Shown here piece by piece: positions 33,737 to 41,871 of a DNA stretch of 64,000 nt. Source of the DNA: Plebeiibacterium marinum (GTDB taxonomy: Bacteria; Bacteroidota; Bacteroidia; Bacteroidales; Marinilabiliaceae); NCBI RefSeq assembly GCF_026013615.1, contig NZ_JAPDPI010000004.1:1-64000 (forward strand), read 5' to 3'. The notes beneath the pieces were generated by a model. That model ran no database searches. It saw only the letters and a list, made by a program, of their open reading frames with translations, and was not told where the DNA came from. The position numbers and the translations under genes are program-made. Within the stretch, counting starts at the first letter, position 1, and each line of letters starts with the position of its first letter.

Positions 33737-34188
33737 ATTTCAAGGTGATCCTTGGTGGTAATCTTTTCACAATAATGACATTTTAACGCAATATCTCCTG
33801 AAACCAATAAAGAAAACCGGGTTGTAATATGCTCGTTATTAGTAATACACTTTGGATTAAAGCACTTTGCAATCCCTACAATTTCTTCAGGAATTGACAC
33901 CTCTCGTTTTTCCACCACATCATAATCCCTTATAATATTAAACCGAGCCTCAGGAGCAACCAAAGCTATCTTATCCAGATCCTTTTCTTCAAAAAACTTA
34001 TCAGCAACCTTAACAATGGCTTTTTTTCCAAAACGATTACTGCCCAGGTTTGTACCAAAAGTAATCAGGTTTTCGCACTTATCTAAATTCAGTATACTAA
34101 TCACCTTAAAAAGTCTTTCTGCTGGAATATGATCGATTACAGTACCATTTTGAATGGCACTAACTCTTAATTCTTTTTTCTTACCCAT
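33730..34188 (-). CDS. pyrI: Aspartate carbamoyltransferase regulatory chain
   Basis: The 152 residues show the PyrI allosteric domain (IQNGTVIDHIPAERLFKVISIL, nucleotide-binding) and a zinc domain with four cysteines: CFNPKC and CHYCEK. PyrI binds CTP/ATP and tethers catalytic PyrB trimers through the zinc domain. Having pyrI indicates an E. coli-type allosteric ATCase. It starts 12 bp after pyrB and is certainly co-transcribed. Confidence 0.97.
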   Translation of the reverse strand: MGKKKELRVSAIQNGTVIDHIPAERLFKVISILNLDKCENLITFGTNLGSNRFGKKAIVKVADKFFEEKDLDKIALVAPEARFNIIRDYDVVEKREVSIPEEIVGIAKCFNPKCITNNEHITTRFSLLVSGDIALKCHYCEKITTKDHLEIL

Positions 34189-34200
34189 TGTTCTTTTTTT

Positions 34201-35109
34201 TTAAGCCAAACCTAATATTGATGCAATAATTGCCATTCTTGCATACACTCCATTTTCTGCCTGCTGAAAATAATACGCTTTAGGATTTTCATCCACATCG
34301 GTACTAATTTCATTAACCCTTGGAAGCGGATGAAGTATCCTTAAGTTATCTTTAGTATTTTTAAGCATCGAATTCCTTAACACATAAACATTTTTCACCT
34401 TTTCATACTCCAGTGGATCTGCAAAACGTTCCTGTTGCACACGGGTCATATATAAAATATCTGCTCGTGATATAATATCAGTAAACTCCGAATGTTCGTA
34501 AAAAGGAATACCTTTTGAATCCAGCCACAATTTATACTCATCCGGCATTTTAAGTTCATCTGGCGAAATAAAATTAAAAACCGGATTAAAATGACTCATT
34601 GCCTGAAGCAGGGAATGAACTGTACGTCCATACTTTAAGTCGCCTACCATAAAAACATTAAGGTTTTCAAGGGTACCTTGCGTTTTCTTAATTGAATACA
34701 AATCCAGCAAGGTTTGTGTTGGATGCTGATTGGCTCCATCTCCTGCATTTATAATGGGTACTGATGACTGCTCTGAAGCATACCTGGCACTACCTTCGAG
34801 GGGATGGCGCATAACAATCATATCGGCATAATTGCTGACCATTTTAATGGTATCTTTCAGCGTTTCCCCTTTTGTGGTTGAAGAAGAAGAAGCATCTGAG
34901 AAACCAATAATCCGTCCACCTAAACGGCGAATTGCAGTTTCAAAACTTAAACGGGTACGCGTAGAGGGCTCAAAAAACAGGCTTGCAATAACTTTGTCTT
35001 TCAGCAAATCCTGATTTGGTTTTGCTTCAAACATTGCAGCTCGATCAACAATCTGAAGAATTTCTTCTTTTGTAAAGTCATTAATGGATACTAAACTTCT
35101 GTTTTTCAT
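34201..35109 (-). CDS. pyrB: Aspartate carbamoyltransferase catalytic chain
   Basis: This 302-residue transferase has the carbamoyl-phosphate motif [13 protein letters not shown], the [10 protein letters not shown] loop, [10 protein letters not shown] and the aspartate-binding RVQQERF and [10 protein letters not shown] segments. It catalyses the committed step of pyrimidine synthesis. It is preceded by a 300-nt leader that carries a leader ORF and an intrinsic terminator (listed separately), and followed by pyrI. Confidence 0.98.
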   Translation of the reverse strand: MKNRSLVSINDFTKEEILQIVDRAAMFEAKPNQDLLKDKVIASLFFEPSTRTRLSFETAIRRLGGRIIGFSDASSSSTTKGETLKDTIKMVSNYADMIVMRHPLEGSARYASEQSSVPIINAGDGANQHPTQTLLDLYSIKKTQGTLENLNVFMVGDLKYGRTVHSLLQAMSHFNPVFNFISPDELKMPDEYKLWLDSKGIPFYEHSEFTDIISRADILYMTRVQQERFADPLEYEKVKNVYVLRNSMLKNTKDNLRILHPLPRVNEISTDVDENPKAYYFQQAENGVYARMAIIASILGLA

Positions 35110-35112
35110 TTA

Positions 35113-35355
35113 TTATGGATTAGTTCCATGGTATTTTAAACCATAAAATAAAATACCCGGAATTTGATTTATTATTTGAAAAATTGATTTTTGAACCAAT
35201 GGAAGGTGCCTTACCCAAAGACCTTGCCCAACACCCTGTAACAACCTGGGATCCGGGCAAAAAAAAGACCTATTAAAATAGGCCAACAACAGTGAAAAGG
35301 GAATTAAAAAAAAGAAAAAATAAGATTCCTCATCATTATATCTAAATGATGACAT
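35113..35355 (-). CDS. pyrL-like leader ORF upstream of pyrB
   Basis: An ORF runs through the entire pyrB leader and stops 3 nt before the pyrB ATG. Two ATGs are possible: 35400 (95 residues, nearly leaderless if the -7 box at 35410-35417 is real) and 35355 (80 residues, used here). The peptide has a Phe-rich block YFFFFLIPF encoded by U-rich codons and, 10-15 residues later, NRSFFC encoded across the terminator stem and T-run. E. coli PyrL has the same order: a PFFFPLI block followed by NRGAFFC. A ribosome translating closely behind RNA polymerase would cover the terminator. The downstream half may serve translational coupling to pyrB. Confidence 0.6.
   Translation of the reverse strand: MSSFRYNDEESYFFFFLIPFSLLLAYFNRSFFCPDPRLLQGVGQGLWVRHLPLVQKSIFQIINQIPGILFYGLKYHGTNP
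35130..35157 (-). other. Hairpin just upstream of the pyrB start
   Basis: A 9-bp stem, GGTATTTTA (35130-35138) with TAAAATACC (35149-35157), lies 20 nt upstream of the pyrB ATG, inside the leader ORF. It could mask initiation at pyrB unless leader translation opens it. No T-run follows, so it is not a terminator. Confidence 0.45.
35259..35284 (-). terminator. Candidate UTP-sensed attenuator of pyrBI
   Basis: On the minus strand the hairpin CCTATT-TT-AATAGG (complement of 35269-35282) is followed after two bases by eight T (complement of 35259-35266). The only promoter that could feed it is the pyrB one, because the neighbouring gene is divergent; it therefore lies inside the pyrB transcript. 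A U6-C-U8 tract (complement of 35306-35320) ends 23 nt before the hairpin, the arrangement expected of a UTP-sensitive pause site. Confidence 0.7.
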
Positions 35356-35409
35356 ATTACAACAATAGTCGTTTTTGGATATTCTTAAACATTTACTCAT
35401 TCCAAAGTT

Positions 35410-35417
35410 CAAATGTA
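35410..35417 (-). promoter_or_regulatory. Probable -7 box of the pyrB leader transcript
   Basis: On the minus strand this reads TACATTTG, an exact TAnnTTTG match. No -33 TTG is visible at the usual distance. It would place the transcription start near 35402 and the pyrB leader at about 290 nt. Confidence 0.4.
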
Positions 35418-35432
35418 ATACAAAAATCACAA

Positions 35433-35461
35433 TTGCTTAAAATTTTAAAAGAATATCTTTG
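35433..35461 (+). promoter_or_regulatory. Promoter of the EamA transporter gene
   Basis: TTG (35433-35435), 18 bp, TATCTTTG (35454-35461). The -7 box contains the in-frame TTG that would give a longer ORF, so the true start is the ATG at 35483, 21 bp downstream. It is back-to-back with the pyrB promoter. Confidence 0.8.
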
Positions 35462-35482
35462 CAGAAAAAACAAACAAGAGAC

Positions 35483-36376
35483 ATGCAACGATCATACACA
35501 TCCAGTTTAATACTAATGCACTTTATTGTTTTTATTTATGGCTTTACTGCCATTATTGGAAAACTAATAGAGATGAATGCCCTACAAATGGTATGGTACA
35601 GAATGCTATTTGCAGCTTTAGGTCTACTGGTATATTTAAAATGGAAAAAGATCAATATATCTATACCCAAAGCAGATACAATTAAACTAATTGGGATAGG
35701 ACTGGTAGTTGCTTTGCACTGGATCACCTTTTTTGGCGCCATCAAAATCTCAAACATCTCTGTTACCCTGGGCATAATGGCTTCAGGAACTTTATTTGCA
35801 AGTATTTTGGAACCATTGTTTTTTCGACTTCGCGTTAACTGGATTGAGTTTTTGATAGGCACTTTTATTGTATTTGGCCTATATCTTATTTTTAGTTATG
35901 AGCTTTCATATATCAATGGAATTTTAGTTGCTTTAATCGCAAGTCTACTGGCCACCCTTTTTACTATTTTAAATAAATCTTTTACAAATAAATTTTCACC
36001 TTCAATAATCAGTTTCTACGAAATGACAGGTGGATTTATAGGCATCACACTTTACCTGATCGTTTCACAACAATTAAACAGGGAATTACTTTCCCCATCC
36101 TATATGGATTTATTTTATGTTATAATTCTGGGGATAGTTTGCACTGCTTTTGCCTTTGCCGTGAGCGTGGATGTAATGAAGGAACTATCTGCTTATACCG
36201 TAATATTATCTGTAAACATGGAACCCATCTATGGAATACTCCTTGCCTACTTCATTTTTGGAGAATCAGAACATATGAGTGGGGGATTTTATTTGGGAAC
36301 CATAGTCATCCTGCTCTCCGTTTTCATTTACCCCATAATAAAAGCAAAAACCCGGAACAAAAAGAAAAAGGCCTGA
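35483..36376 (+). CDS. EamA/DMT-family transporter
   Basis: The 297-residue membrane protein has 10 predicted TM helices in two EamA repeats. The first repeat begins MHFIVFIYGFTAIIGKL and the second ISFYEMTGGFIGI, with a conserved SVNMEPIYGILLAYFIFGE near TM9 and a polylysine tail. DMT exporters move amino acids, nucleosides or metabolites; the substrate cannot be read here. It is divergent from pyrBI. Confidence 0.9.
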   Translation: MQRSYTSSLILMHFIVFIYGFTAIIGKLIEMNALQMVWYRMLFAALGLLVYLKWKKINISIPKADTIKLIGIGLVVALHWITFFGAIKISNISVTLGIMASGTLFASILEPLFFRLRVNWIEFLIGTFIVFGLYLIFSYELSYINGILVALIASLLATLFTILNKSFTNKFSPSIISFYEMTGGFIGITLYLIVSQQLNRELLSPSYMDLFYVIILGIVCTAFAFAVSVDVMKELSAYTVILSVNMEPIYGILLAYFIFGESEHMSGGFYLGTIVILLSVFIYPIIKAKTRNKKKKA

Positions 36377-36439
36377 CAAACAATATTTATCAGACCTCTT
36401 ACTTTTTATTCGATTAACAATTCTATCCGGCATCTAACA

Positions 36440-37630
36440 TTAACCTTGTTTATCCAAAAAATGCTTCCGCACTTTTAGAATTCGCTCCATACCCTCTTTG
36501 ATTATAACTTTAGGAGACCCAATATTCAGTCGTTGAAACCCCTCGCCCTCTTCACCAAAACTCAACCCGTCATTCAATCCAACCTTACCAATTTTTATCA
36601 TGGCCTTCTTCAGCTCGTCATGAGGAACACCCCATTTCCTGAAATCTAACCAAAGCAAGTAAGTTGCCTCTGGCAATACATAACCAACTTCTGGCATATT
36701 CTCCTCTATAAAATCCTTCACAAATACTGCATTATCTTCAAGATAGGTTTTCATCTTATCCAGCCAGTCTGAACCCTCATTGTAGGCAGCAGTTAAAGCC
36801 ACTCCTCCAAACAAGTTTCCCATATACATCTGATAAGCACTCAATCTTTTTTCAAAACGCTTTCTCAAATTTACATCTTCAATTATTGCATAAGCTGTTG
36901 ATAATCCTGCTATATTAAAGGTTTTACTGGGAGCCATAGCTGTTATTATCCTATCCTTTAATTCAGGAAACAAGTCGGCCATAACCAAATGTTTATGACC
37001 AAACAAACAAAGGTCACTGTGTATTTCATCAGAAACTACCAACAGATCGTATTTGATGCAAATCTCGCACATCTTCTTCAATTCTTCCTTATTCCATGCC
37101 CTTCCAACCGGGTTATGCGGATTAGATAGTATTAAAATCTTTGCCTTAGGATTAGCAGCCTGCTTTTCCAACAAATCAAAATCAATAGCATAATATCCAT
37201 CTTTCTCAGTCAGGATATTTTTAACCAACTCCCTTTTATTCTCCTTTACAATAGAATGAAAAGGTGGGTACACCGGAGTTTGAATAATCACCTGATCCCC
37301 TTCTTCAGTAAACTCATTAATGGCAATTACCAACGATGCCAATACTCCGGGAATAAACTTAATCCATGACTGTTCAATATTCCAGTCATGTTGTTTTGAA
37401 ACCCAATTTTGAATAGCCCCGGTAAATTTATCATCCCTTATTGTATATCCATATATTTCATGAGCCGCCCTGTCCCGGATAGCTTTTATAACAGCAGGAG
37501 GCGCCTTAAAATCCATATCTGCCACCCACAAAGGCAACACATCACTTGTTCCAAAGAAAAACTCCCTCAGCTCCAGTTTAAAGGCATCCGTTCCTTCCCT
37601 TGCAATTATCTCATCAAAATCGTACTTCAT
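36440..37630 (-). CDS. MalY/PatB-family pyridoxal-phosphate aminotransferase / cystathionine beta-lyase
   Basis: The 396-residue fold-type I PLP enzyme has PLWVADMDFKAPPAV near the N-terminus, SNPHNPVGRAWNKEEL, DEIHSDL with the PLP-contacting Asp, and APSKTFNIAGL with the Schiff-base Lys. These match the MalY/PatB C-S lyase subfamily, which cleaves cystathionine or cysteine conjugates. Some members have aminotransferase activity; the exact reaction is not decided by sequence. It is convergent with the EamA gene. Confidence 0.92.
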   Translation of the reverse strand: MKYDFDEIIAREGTDAFKLELREFFFGTSDVLPLWVADMDFKAPPAVIKAIRDRAAHEIYGYTIRDDKFTGAIQNWVSKQHDWNIEQSWIKFIPGVLASLVIAINEFTEEGDQVIIQTPVYPPFHSIVKENKRELVKNILTEKDGYYAIDFDLLEKQAANPKAKILILSNPHNPVGRAWNKEELKKMCEICIKYDLLVVSDEIHSDLCLFGHKHLVMADLFPELKDRIITAMAPSKTFNIAGLSTAYAIIEDVNLRKRFEKRLSAYQMYMGNLFGGVALTAAYNEGSDWLDKMKTYLEDNAVFVKDFIEENMPEVGYVLPEATYLLWLDFRKWGVPHDELKKAMIKIGKVGLNDGLSFGEEGEGFQRLNIGSPKVIIKEGMERILKVRKHFLDKQG

Positions 37631-37720
37631 ATTCTCTATATTTATCTATATACAAAAGAAATTATTTTGATTTGAATTTCCATCATGATTATAATCATAT
37701 ATCATAGTTGAATAATAGGC

Positions 37721-37751
37721 AAAAAAAAGCCCGCTGCATAAACAACGGGCT
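37721..37751 (-). terminator. Intrinsic terminator of lipoprotein gene
   Basis: On the minus strand AGCCCGTTG pairs with CAGCGGGCT (with one G-T pair) around TTTATG, and eight T follow (complement of 37721-37728). It lies 23 bp after the stop. Confidence 0.85.
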
Positions 37752-37773
37752 CACCTATAATTTTCATTGTATT

Positions 37774-38235
37774 TTAATAGTCAGTTCTACCAAAATTTAC
37801 AACAACACTTTTCTCAGCAACATTATCTGAGGTATCATAACACTTAATAGTTAATTGGTATACCCCATCATTAACATCATCCGGTATAGCATCAAAAATT
37901 GCCTCATTAACACTAGCTGTAGTTCCTGATAAAGTAATTGTTTGAGTTTGGTCACTCCAAGCCGGATCATCAAACCCCAAAGCTGAGGGGGGATCAATTT
38001 TTGTTAAAGAAAACACAACCTCTTTCAAGGCTATATCATCCGTAAATGTTCCCTGATAAGCAAAGGAACCCCCTAATGCATAGGAATGGTCAGTTTGCGG
38101 AACCGTAACTGAAATTGTTGGCTTTGTTGTGTCTTGTGGATCATCCTCTTTATCTCCACTTCCACCCCCACAGGCTGTTAGAAGCAAAGTACCAACAAAA
38201 AAAAGAGAAATCATCTTTGGGAAATAGATTTTCAT
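37774..38235 (-). CDS. DUF4625-like lipoprotein
   Basis: The 153-residue protein has a lipoprotein signal peptide with the lipobox LLTAC at 18-22 followed by GGGSGDKEDDP, a flexible acidic linker. The rest is one beta-rich domain (about 38-153) with a DNVAEKSVVVNF end, typical of the immunoglobulin-like DUF4625 lipoproteins of Bacteroidota. Function unknown. It has its own promoter (38272-38301) and terminator. Confidence 0.8.
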   Translation of the reverse strand: MKIYFPKMISLFFVGTLLLTACGGGSGDKEDDPQDTTKPTISVTVPQTDHSYALGGSFAYQGTFTDDIALKEVVFSLTKIDPPSALGFDDPAWSDQTQTITLSGTTASVNEAIFDAIPDDVNDGVYQLTIKCYDTSDNVAEKSVVVNFGRTDY

Positions 38236-38271
38236 TTTTCGTTTTTTTTAAGATTATAAAAAATTAACAAA

Positions 38272-38301
38272 CAAATATATTAAATTTTATTTCCCGTTCA
38301 A
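38272..38301 (-). promoter_or_regulatory. Promoter of the lipoprotein gene
   Basis: On the minus strand: TTG (complement of 38299-38301), 19 bp, TATATTTG (complement of 38272-38279). The predicted 5' UTR is about 30 nt. Confidence 0.75.
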
Positions 38302-38371
38302 CACAGAATTTGACACTACCAAAATAATTATCTTTTTACCTTAACAAAGACATTAAACCTACAACTCAACA

Positions 38372-39355
38372 TCACAGACTATTCCAATACCAATCAATAG
38401 CTTTCCTTAATCCTTCTTTCACACTATACTCAGGATCATACCCTAACAAGGCTTTGGCTTTATCAATAGATGCCAACGAGTGCGGAACATCGCCGATCCT
38501 TTCCGGGCCATAATTTACACTTACATCACCAATGGATTCATCATATTCTGAAAGAAACTCTTTTAAATAGGAGATCAACTCATTTAAAGAAGTCCTTTCC
38601 CCATAGGCCACATTGTAAACAGTATTAACAGCTTTAGGGTTATCAACTATTGCTGCAAGCTGATTGGCCTGAACAACGTTCTCAATAAAGGTAAAATCTC
38701 TCGAAAAGGAACCATCACCATTAATTGTAGGCGCTTCCTTGTTTACCAAAGATTTTACAAACTTTGGAATTACTGCAGCATAGGCCCCATCGGGATCCTG
38801 TCTCATACCAAACACATTAAAATAGCGCAACCCAATAATCTCAAGATCATACAATCTTGAAAACACATCTGCATATAACTCGTTTACGTACTTTGTAACA
38901 GCATAAGGCGATAAGGGTTTACCTATCACATCCTCCACTTTTGGCAGAGCTTCATGGTCGCCATAAGTAGATGAACTTGCCGCATAAACGATACGTTTAA
39001 TGCCTGCATCCCTGGCTGCTAACACAACATTAACAAACCCACTAATATTTACATCATTTGAGGTTTTAGGGTCATTTATCGACCTGGGAACTGAACCCAA
39101 AGCAGCCTGATGCAAAACCACCTCACACCCGGCGACTGCCTTATCGCAATCCTCACGGTTGCGAATATCTCCTTCAACCAAAACAAAGGAAGGATTATCT
39201 AAAAAGGGTTCTATATTTTTTCGTTTTCCGGTTGCAAAATTATCGAGACAAACCACTTTATTATTTTGGTTTAGCAACCTCTCTACAAGGTTGGAGCCGA
39301 TAAAACCGGCTCCTCCTGTAACTAAAACTTTTTTATCCTGAAGTATATTTTCCAT
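38372..39355 (-). CDS. UDP-GlcNAc 4-epimerase, WbpP-like
   Basis: The 327-residue extended SDR has the NAD motif GGAGFIGSN (15-23), SSSTYGD, the catalytic YAVTK and a DIRNREDCDKA segment. Long stretches, HQAALGSVPRSINDP and GKPLSPYAVTKYVNELYADVFSR, match Pseudomonas WbpP, which interconverts UDP-GlcNAc and UDP-GalNAc (or the uronic acids) for O-antigen or capsule synthesis. It is solitary, with no glycan biosynthesis genes around it in the window. Confidence 0.92.
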   Translation of the reverse strand: MENILQDKKVLVTGGAGFIGSNLVERLLNQNNKVVCLDNFATGKRKNIEPFLDNPSFVLVEGDIRNREDCDKAVAGCEVVLHQAALGSVPRSINDPKTSNDVNISGFVNVVLAARDAGIKRIVYAASSSTYGDHEALPKVEDVIGKPLSPYAVTKYVNELYADVFSRLYDLEIIGLRYFNVFGMRQDPDGAYAAVIPKFVKSLVNKEAPTINGDGSFSRDFTFIENVVQANQLAAIVDNPKAVNTVYNVAYGERTSLNELISYLKEFLSEYDESIGDVSVNYGPERIGDVPHSLASIDKAKALLGYDPEYSVKEGLRKAIDWYWNSL

Positions 39356-39442
39356 ATCTTATTGCAAGGTATAATGCCAATAAAAACTCAAATTAAAGAA
39401 CTTTCAGCTTAACCTGCAATAATATATGATGAACTATTTTAA

Positions 39443-40972
39443 TTATTTGGCATAATTAATAGCCCTTGTCTCCCTGATCACAGTAATTTTCACCTGACCC
39501 GGATACGTCATTTCTGTTTGAATTTTCTTAGCAATTTCGTACGAAAGAGTTTCTGCATCCTTATCAGTTACTTTTTCGCTACCTACAATTACACGTAACT
39601 CCCTACCTGCCTGTATTGCATAAGTTTTTAATACTCCAGGATATGACAATGCCAGATTTTCAAGATCTTTTAAACGTTTGATATAGGCATCTACAACTTC
39701 CCTACGAGCACCCGGACGGGCACCAGAAATAGCATCACAAACCTGAACAACAGGAGCCATCATAGTAGTCATCTCAATCTCATCATGGTGGGCTCCGATT
39801 GCATTACAGATATCCGGCTTCTCTTTATACTTTTCAGCCAGCTTCATACCAAGTATTGCGTGAGGCAATTCCGGCTCTTCATCAGATACCTTACCTATAT
39901 CATGCAACAGACCGGCTCTTTTAGCTTTTTTAGGATTCAATCCCAATTCGCTCGCCATAACAGCACACAGATTAGCTGTTTCACGAGAGTGTTGCAGCAG
40001 GTTCTGCCCGTATGAGGAACGGTATTTCATTTTACCAACCAACTTAATCAATTCCGGGTGCAGGCCATGAATTCCAAGATCAATAGCAGTACGCTTACCA
40101 GTTTCAATAATTTCTTCTTCAACTTGCTTACGTACTTTATTAACTACTTCTTCAATTCTTGCAGGGTGAATCCGTCCATCAGTAACCAGTTGGTGCAAGG
40201 CCAAACGAGCAATCTCCCTACGCATAGGATCAAAAGCACTTAACACAATAGCCTCTGGTGTATCATCTACAATAATCTCAACTCCTGTAGCAGCTTCAAT
40301 AGCCCTGATATTCCTACCTTCACGACCAATAATCCTTCCTTTAATTTCATCAGAATCAATATGGAATATGGTTACTGAATTTTCAATGGCATTTTCTGTT
40401 GCTACACGTTGAATTGTTTGCAACACCACCCTCTTAGCTTCCTTGTTGGCATTAATCTTTGCCTCATCCATAATATCGTTTACATACGACATAGCCTCAG
40501 TTTTGGCCTCTGCTTTTAAAGATTCAACCAACTGGCTTTTAGCCTCCTCGGCAGTAAGACCAGAAATAGCTTCCAATTGTTCGACCTGTTGTTTGTGTAA
40601 ACGATCCAAATCAGATGATTTCTTTTCTACAATATCCAGCTGATTGTCTAAGTTATCACGAATAGCATCAGTTTCTTTTCGCTTACGCGTTAACTCTTCT
40701 TGTTTTTGTGAAAAACCAACCTCTCTTTGTTTTAATTTATTTTCTGCACTTAAAATTTTGTTGTTTCGCGCATTAATTTCCTTTTCATGATCCGATTTCA
40801 GCTGTAAAAACTTTTCTTTAGCCTGTAGAATCTTCTCCTTCTTAATCACTTCTCCTTCGTTCTCTGCTTCCCGAATGATTTTGTGGCTATGCGACTTCAA
40901 AATTTTTCCGTATACTATCCATGTGCCCAAAATCCCTACGACCAGAGCGACAATTCCAATTGTTATCTCCAT
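39443..40972 (-). CDS. rny: Ribonuclease Y
   Basis: The 509-residue endoribonuclease has an N-terminal TM helix (about 3-22), a long coiled coil (about 30-185), a KH domain ([27 protein letters not shown]) and an HD domain with HDIGK and [11 protein letters not shown] metal ligands. It initiates mRNA decay at the membrane. The frame extends to 41026, but the ATG at 40972 gives [16 protein letters not shown] with the TM helix at the very N-terminus, as in the family. It follows zapA by 110 bp, a common Bacteroidota gene order. Confidence 0.96.
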   Translation of the reverse strand: MEITIGIVALVVGILGTWIVYGKILKSHSHKIIREAENEGEVIKKEKILQAKEKFLQLKSDHEKEINARNNKILSAENKLKQREVGFSQKQEELTRKRKETDAIRDNLDNQLDIVEKKSSDLDRLHKQQVEQLEAISGLTAEEAKSQLVESLKAEAKTEAMSYVNDIMDEAKINANKEAKRVVLQTIQRVATENAIENSVTIFHIDSDEIKGRIIGREGRNIRAIEAATGVEIIVDDTPEAIVLSAFDPMRREIARLALHQLVTDGRIHPARIEEVVNKVRKQVEEEIIETGKRTAIDLGIHGLHPELIKLVGKMKYRSSYGQNLLQHSRETANLCAVMASELGLNPKKAKRAGLLHDIGKVSDEEPELPHAILGMKLAEKYKEKPDICNAIGAHHDEIEMTTMMAPVVQVCDAISGARPGARREVVDAYIKRLKDLENLALSYPGVLKTYAIQAGRELRVIVGSEKVTDKDAETLSYEIAKKIQTEMTYPGQVKITVIRETRAINYAK

Positions 40973-41081
40973 TTCACTCCTTATTAAATAAAACAAAACC
41001 GCTATCGTTCCATACAAATCAAACACCTAAATGCCTGAATGTATAAACAATGCGGATATTATTGACATATATTGATTAAAA

Positions 41082-41372
41082 TTATTCTCTTTCAAGAATC
41101 TCCGTAAGTTGCTGATCCAGTTCTCTGGCCATCTCAACTATCGGACTATCATCCTGCTTCTCTTCTAACTCAAGAAGTTTAATTACAAACTGCAAGGCAG
41201 CCATTCCTAAAAAATCCTGATGATCTTTATCAGAATAGTGTTGTTTATATTGTAATACTTTATCATTGATCATTTTAGCTGCTTTTCGGATCCGCTCTTC
41301 ATCCTCCCTGTTTATCCTCAAGGGATAAAACCTATCGGCCACATTCACGCGTATTGAAAGCTTATTATCCAT
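41082..41372 (-). CDS. zapA: Cell division protein ZapA
   Basis: The 96-residue protein has the ZapA pattern: SIRVNVADRFYPLRINREDEERIRKAAKMINDKV, then a DFLGMAALQFVIKLLELE helix. ZapA binds FtsZ and bundles protofilaments. The ATG at 41372 was chosen over an upstream TTG. It lies 12 bp from the coiled-coil gene upstream, so the two are co-transcribed. Confidence 0.9.
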   Translation of the reverse strand: MDNKLSIRVNVADRFYPLRINREDEERIRKAAKMINDKVLQYKQHYSDKDHQDFLGMAALQFVIKLLELEEKQDDSPIVEMARELDQQLTEILERE

Positions 41373-41384
41373 TAACAACTAATC

Positions 41385-41678
41385 TTATCTGTTTAAAAGA
41401 GCAATGCATTTATCAATTTCCCGCACTATTTGATTGATCCTTATTTTTGCATAGTGTACGTCTCCACTACTTTTCTCAATCGTTTTAGAAAATTTTAATG
41501 TATTGTATTTTTCTTTTAAATCTGCCATTTCACGGGCAGATCCCTCTAATTGCGTGGTGAGCTGATCGTTTTGGGCTTTCAGCATATCATTCTCTGACTT
41601 AACCCTTTGATAACGGTCAACCAACCGCATTATTTTATGTTGTAAATTATTTACTATTTCTATATTTTCGTCTGCCAT
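41385..41678 (-). CDS. ZapB-like coiled-coil protein
   Basis: The 97-residue protein is almost entirely a coiled coil: IVNNLQHKIMRLVDRYQRVKSEN and NDQLTTQLEGSAREMADLKEKYN, with a C-terminal INQIVREIDKCIALLNR helix. Its position directly before zapA suggests a cell-division role analogous to ZapB, a coiled-coil partner of ZapA. This is inference; sequence similarity to E. coli ZapB is not established. The ATG at 41678 was used. Confidence 0.65.
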   Translation of the reverse strand: MADENIEIVNNLQHKIMRLVDRYQRVKSENDMLKAQNDQLTTQLEGSAREMADLKEKYNTLKFSKTIEKSSGDVHYAKIRINQIVREIDKCIALLNR

Positions 41679-41848
41679 ATTAAACAAAAATGCCTTACAA
41701 AGTTAATATTGCATTTAAGAAATAAAAACAAACTGTAACTTTCTTTTTACAATCAGTTTAAATAAGCCAATGTAAACAATAAATATCAAGCATTTACATA
41801 ATAAAAAAAGATTGTTTAACAGAAAAACATTTAGAAGATGCGTTTGTT

Positions 41849-41856
41849 TACTTTTG
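41849..41856 (+). promoter_or_regulatory. -7 promoter box of the M23 peptidase gene
   Basis: TACTTTTG matches TAnnTTTG and lies 15 bp before the ATG at 41872. It sits inside the apparent N-terminal extension of the ORF and excludes the upstream starts. Confidence 0.5.
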
Positions 41857-41871
41857 TGCAGAAAGCAAAAT

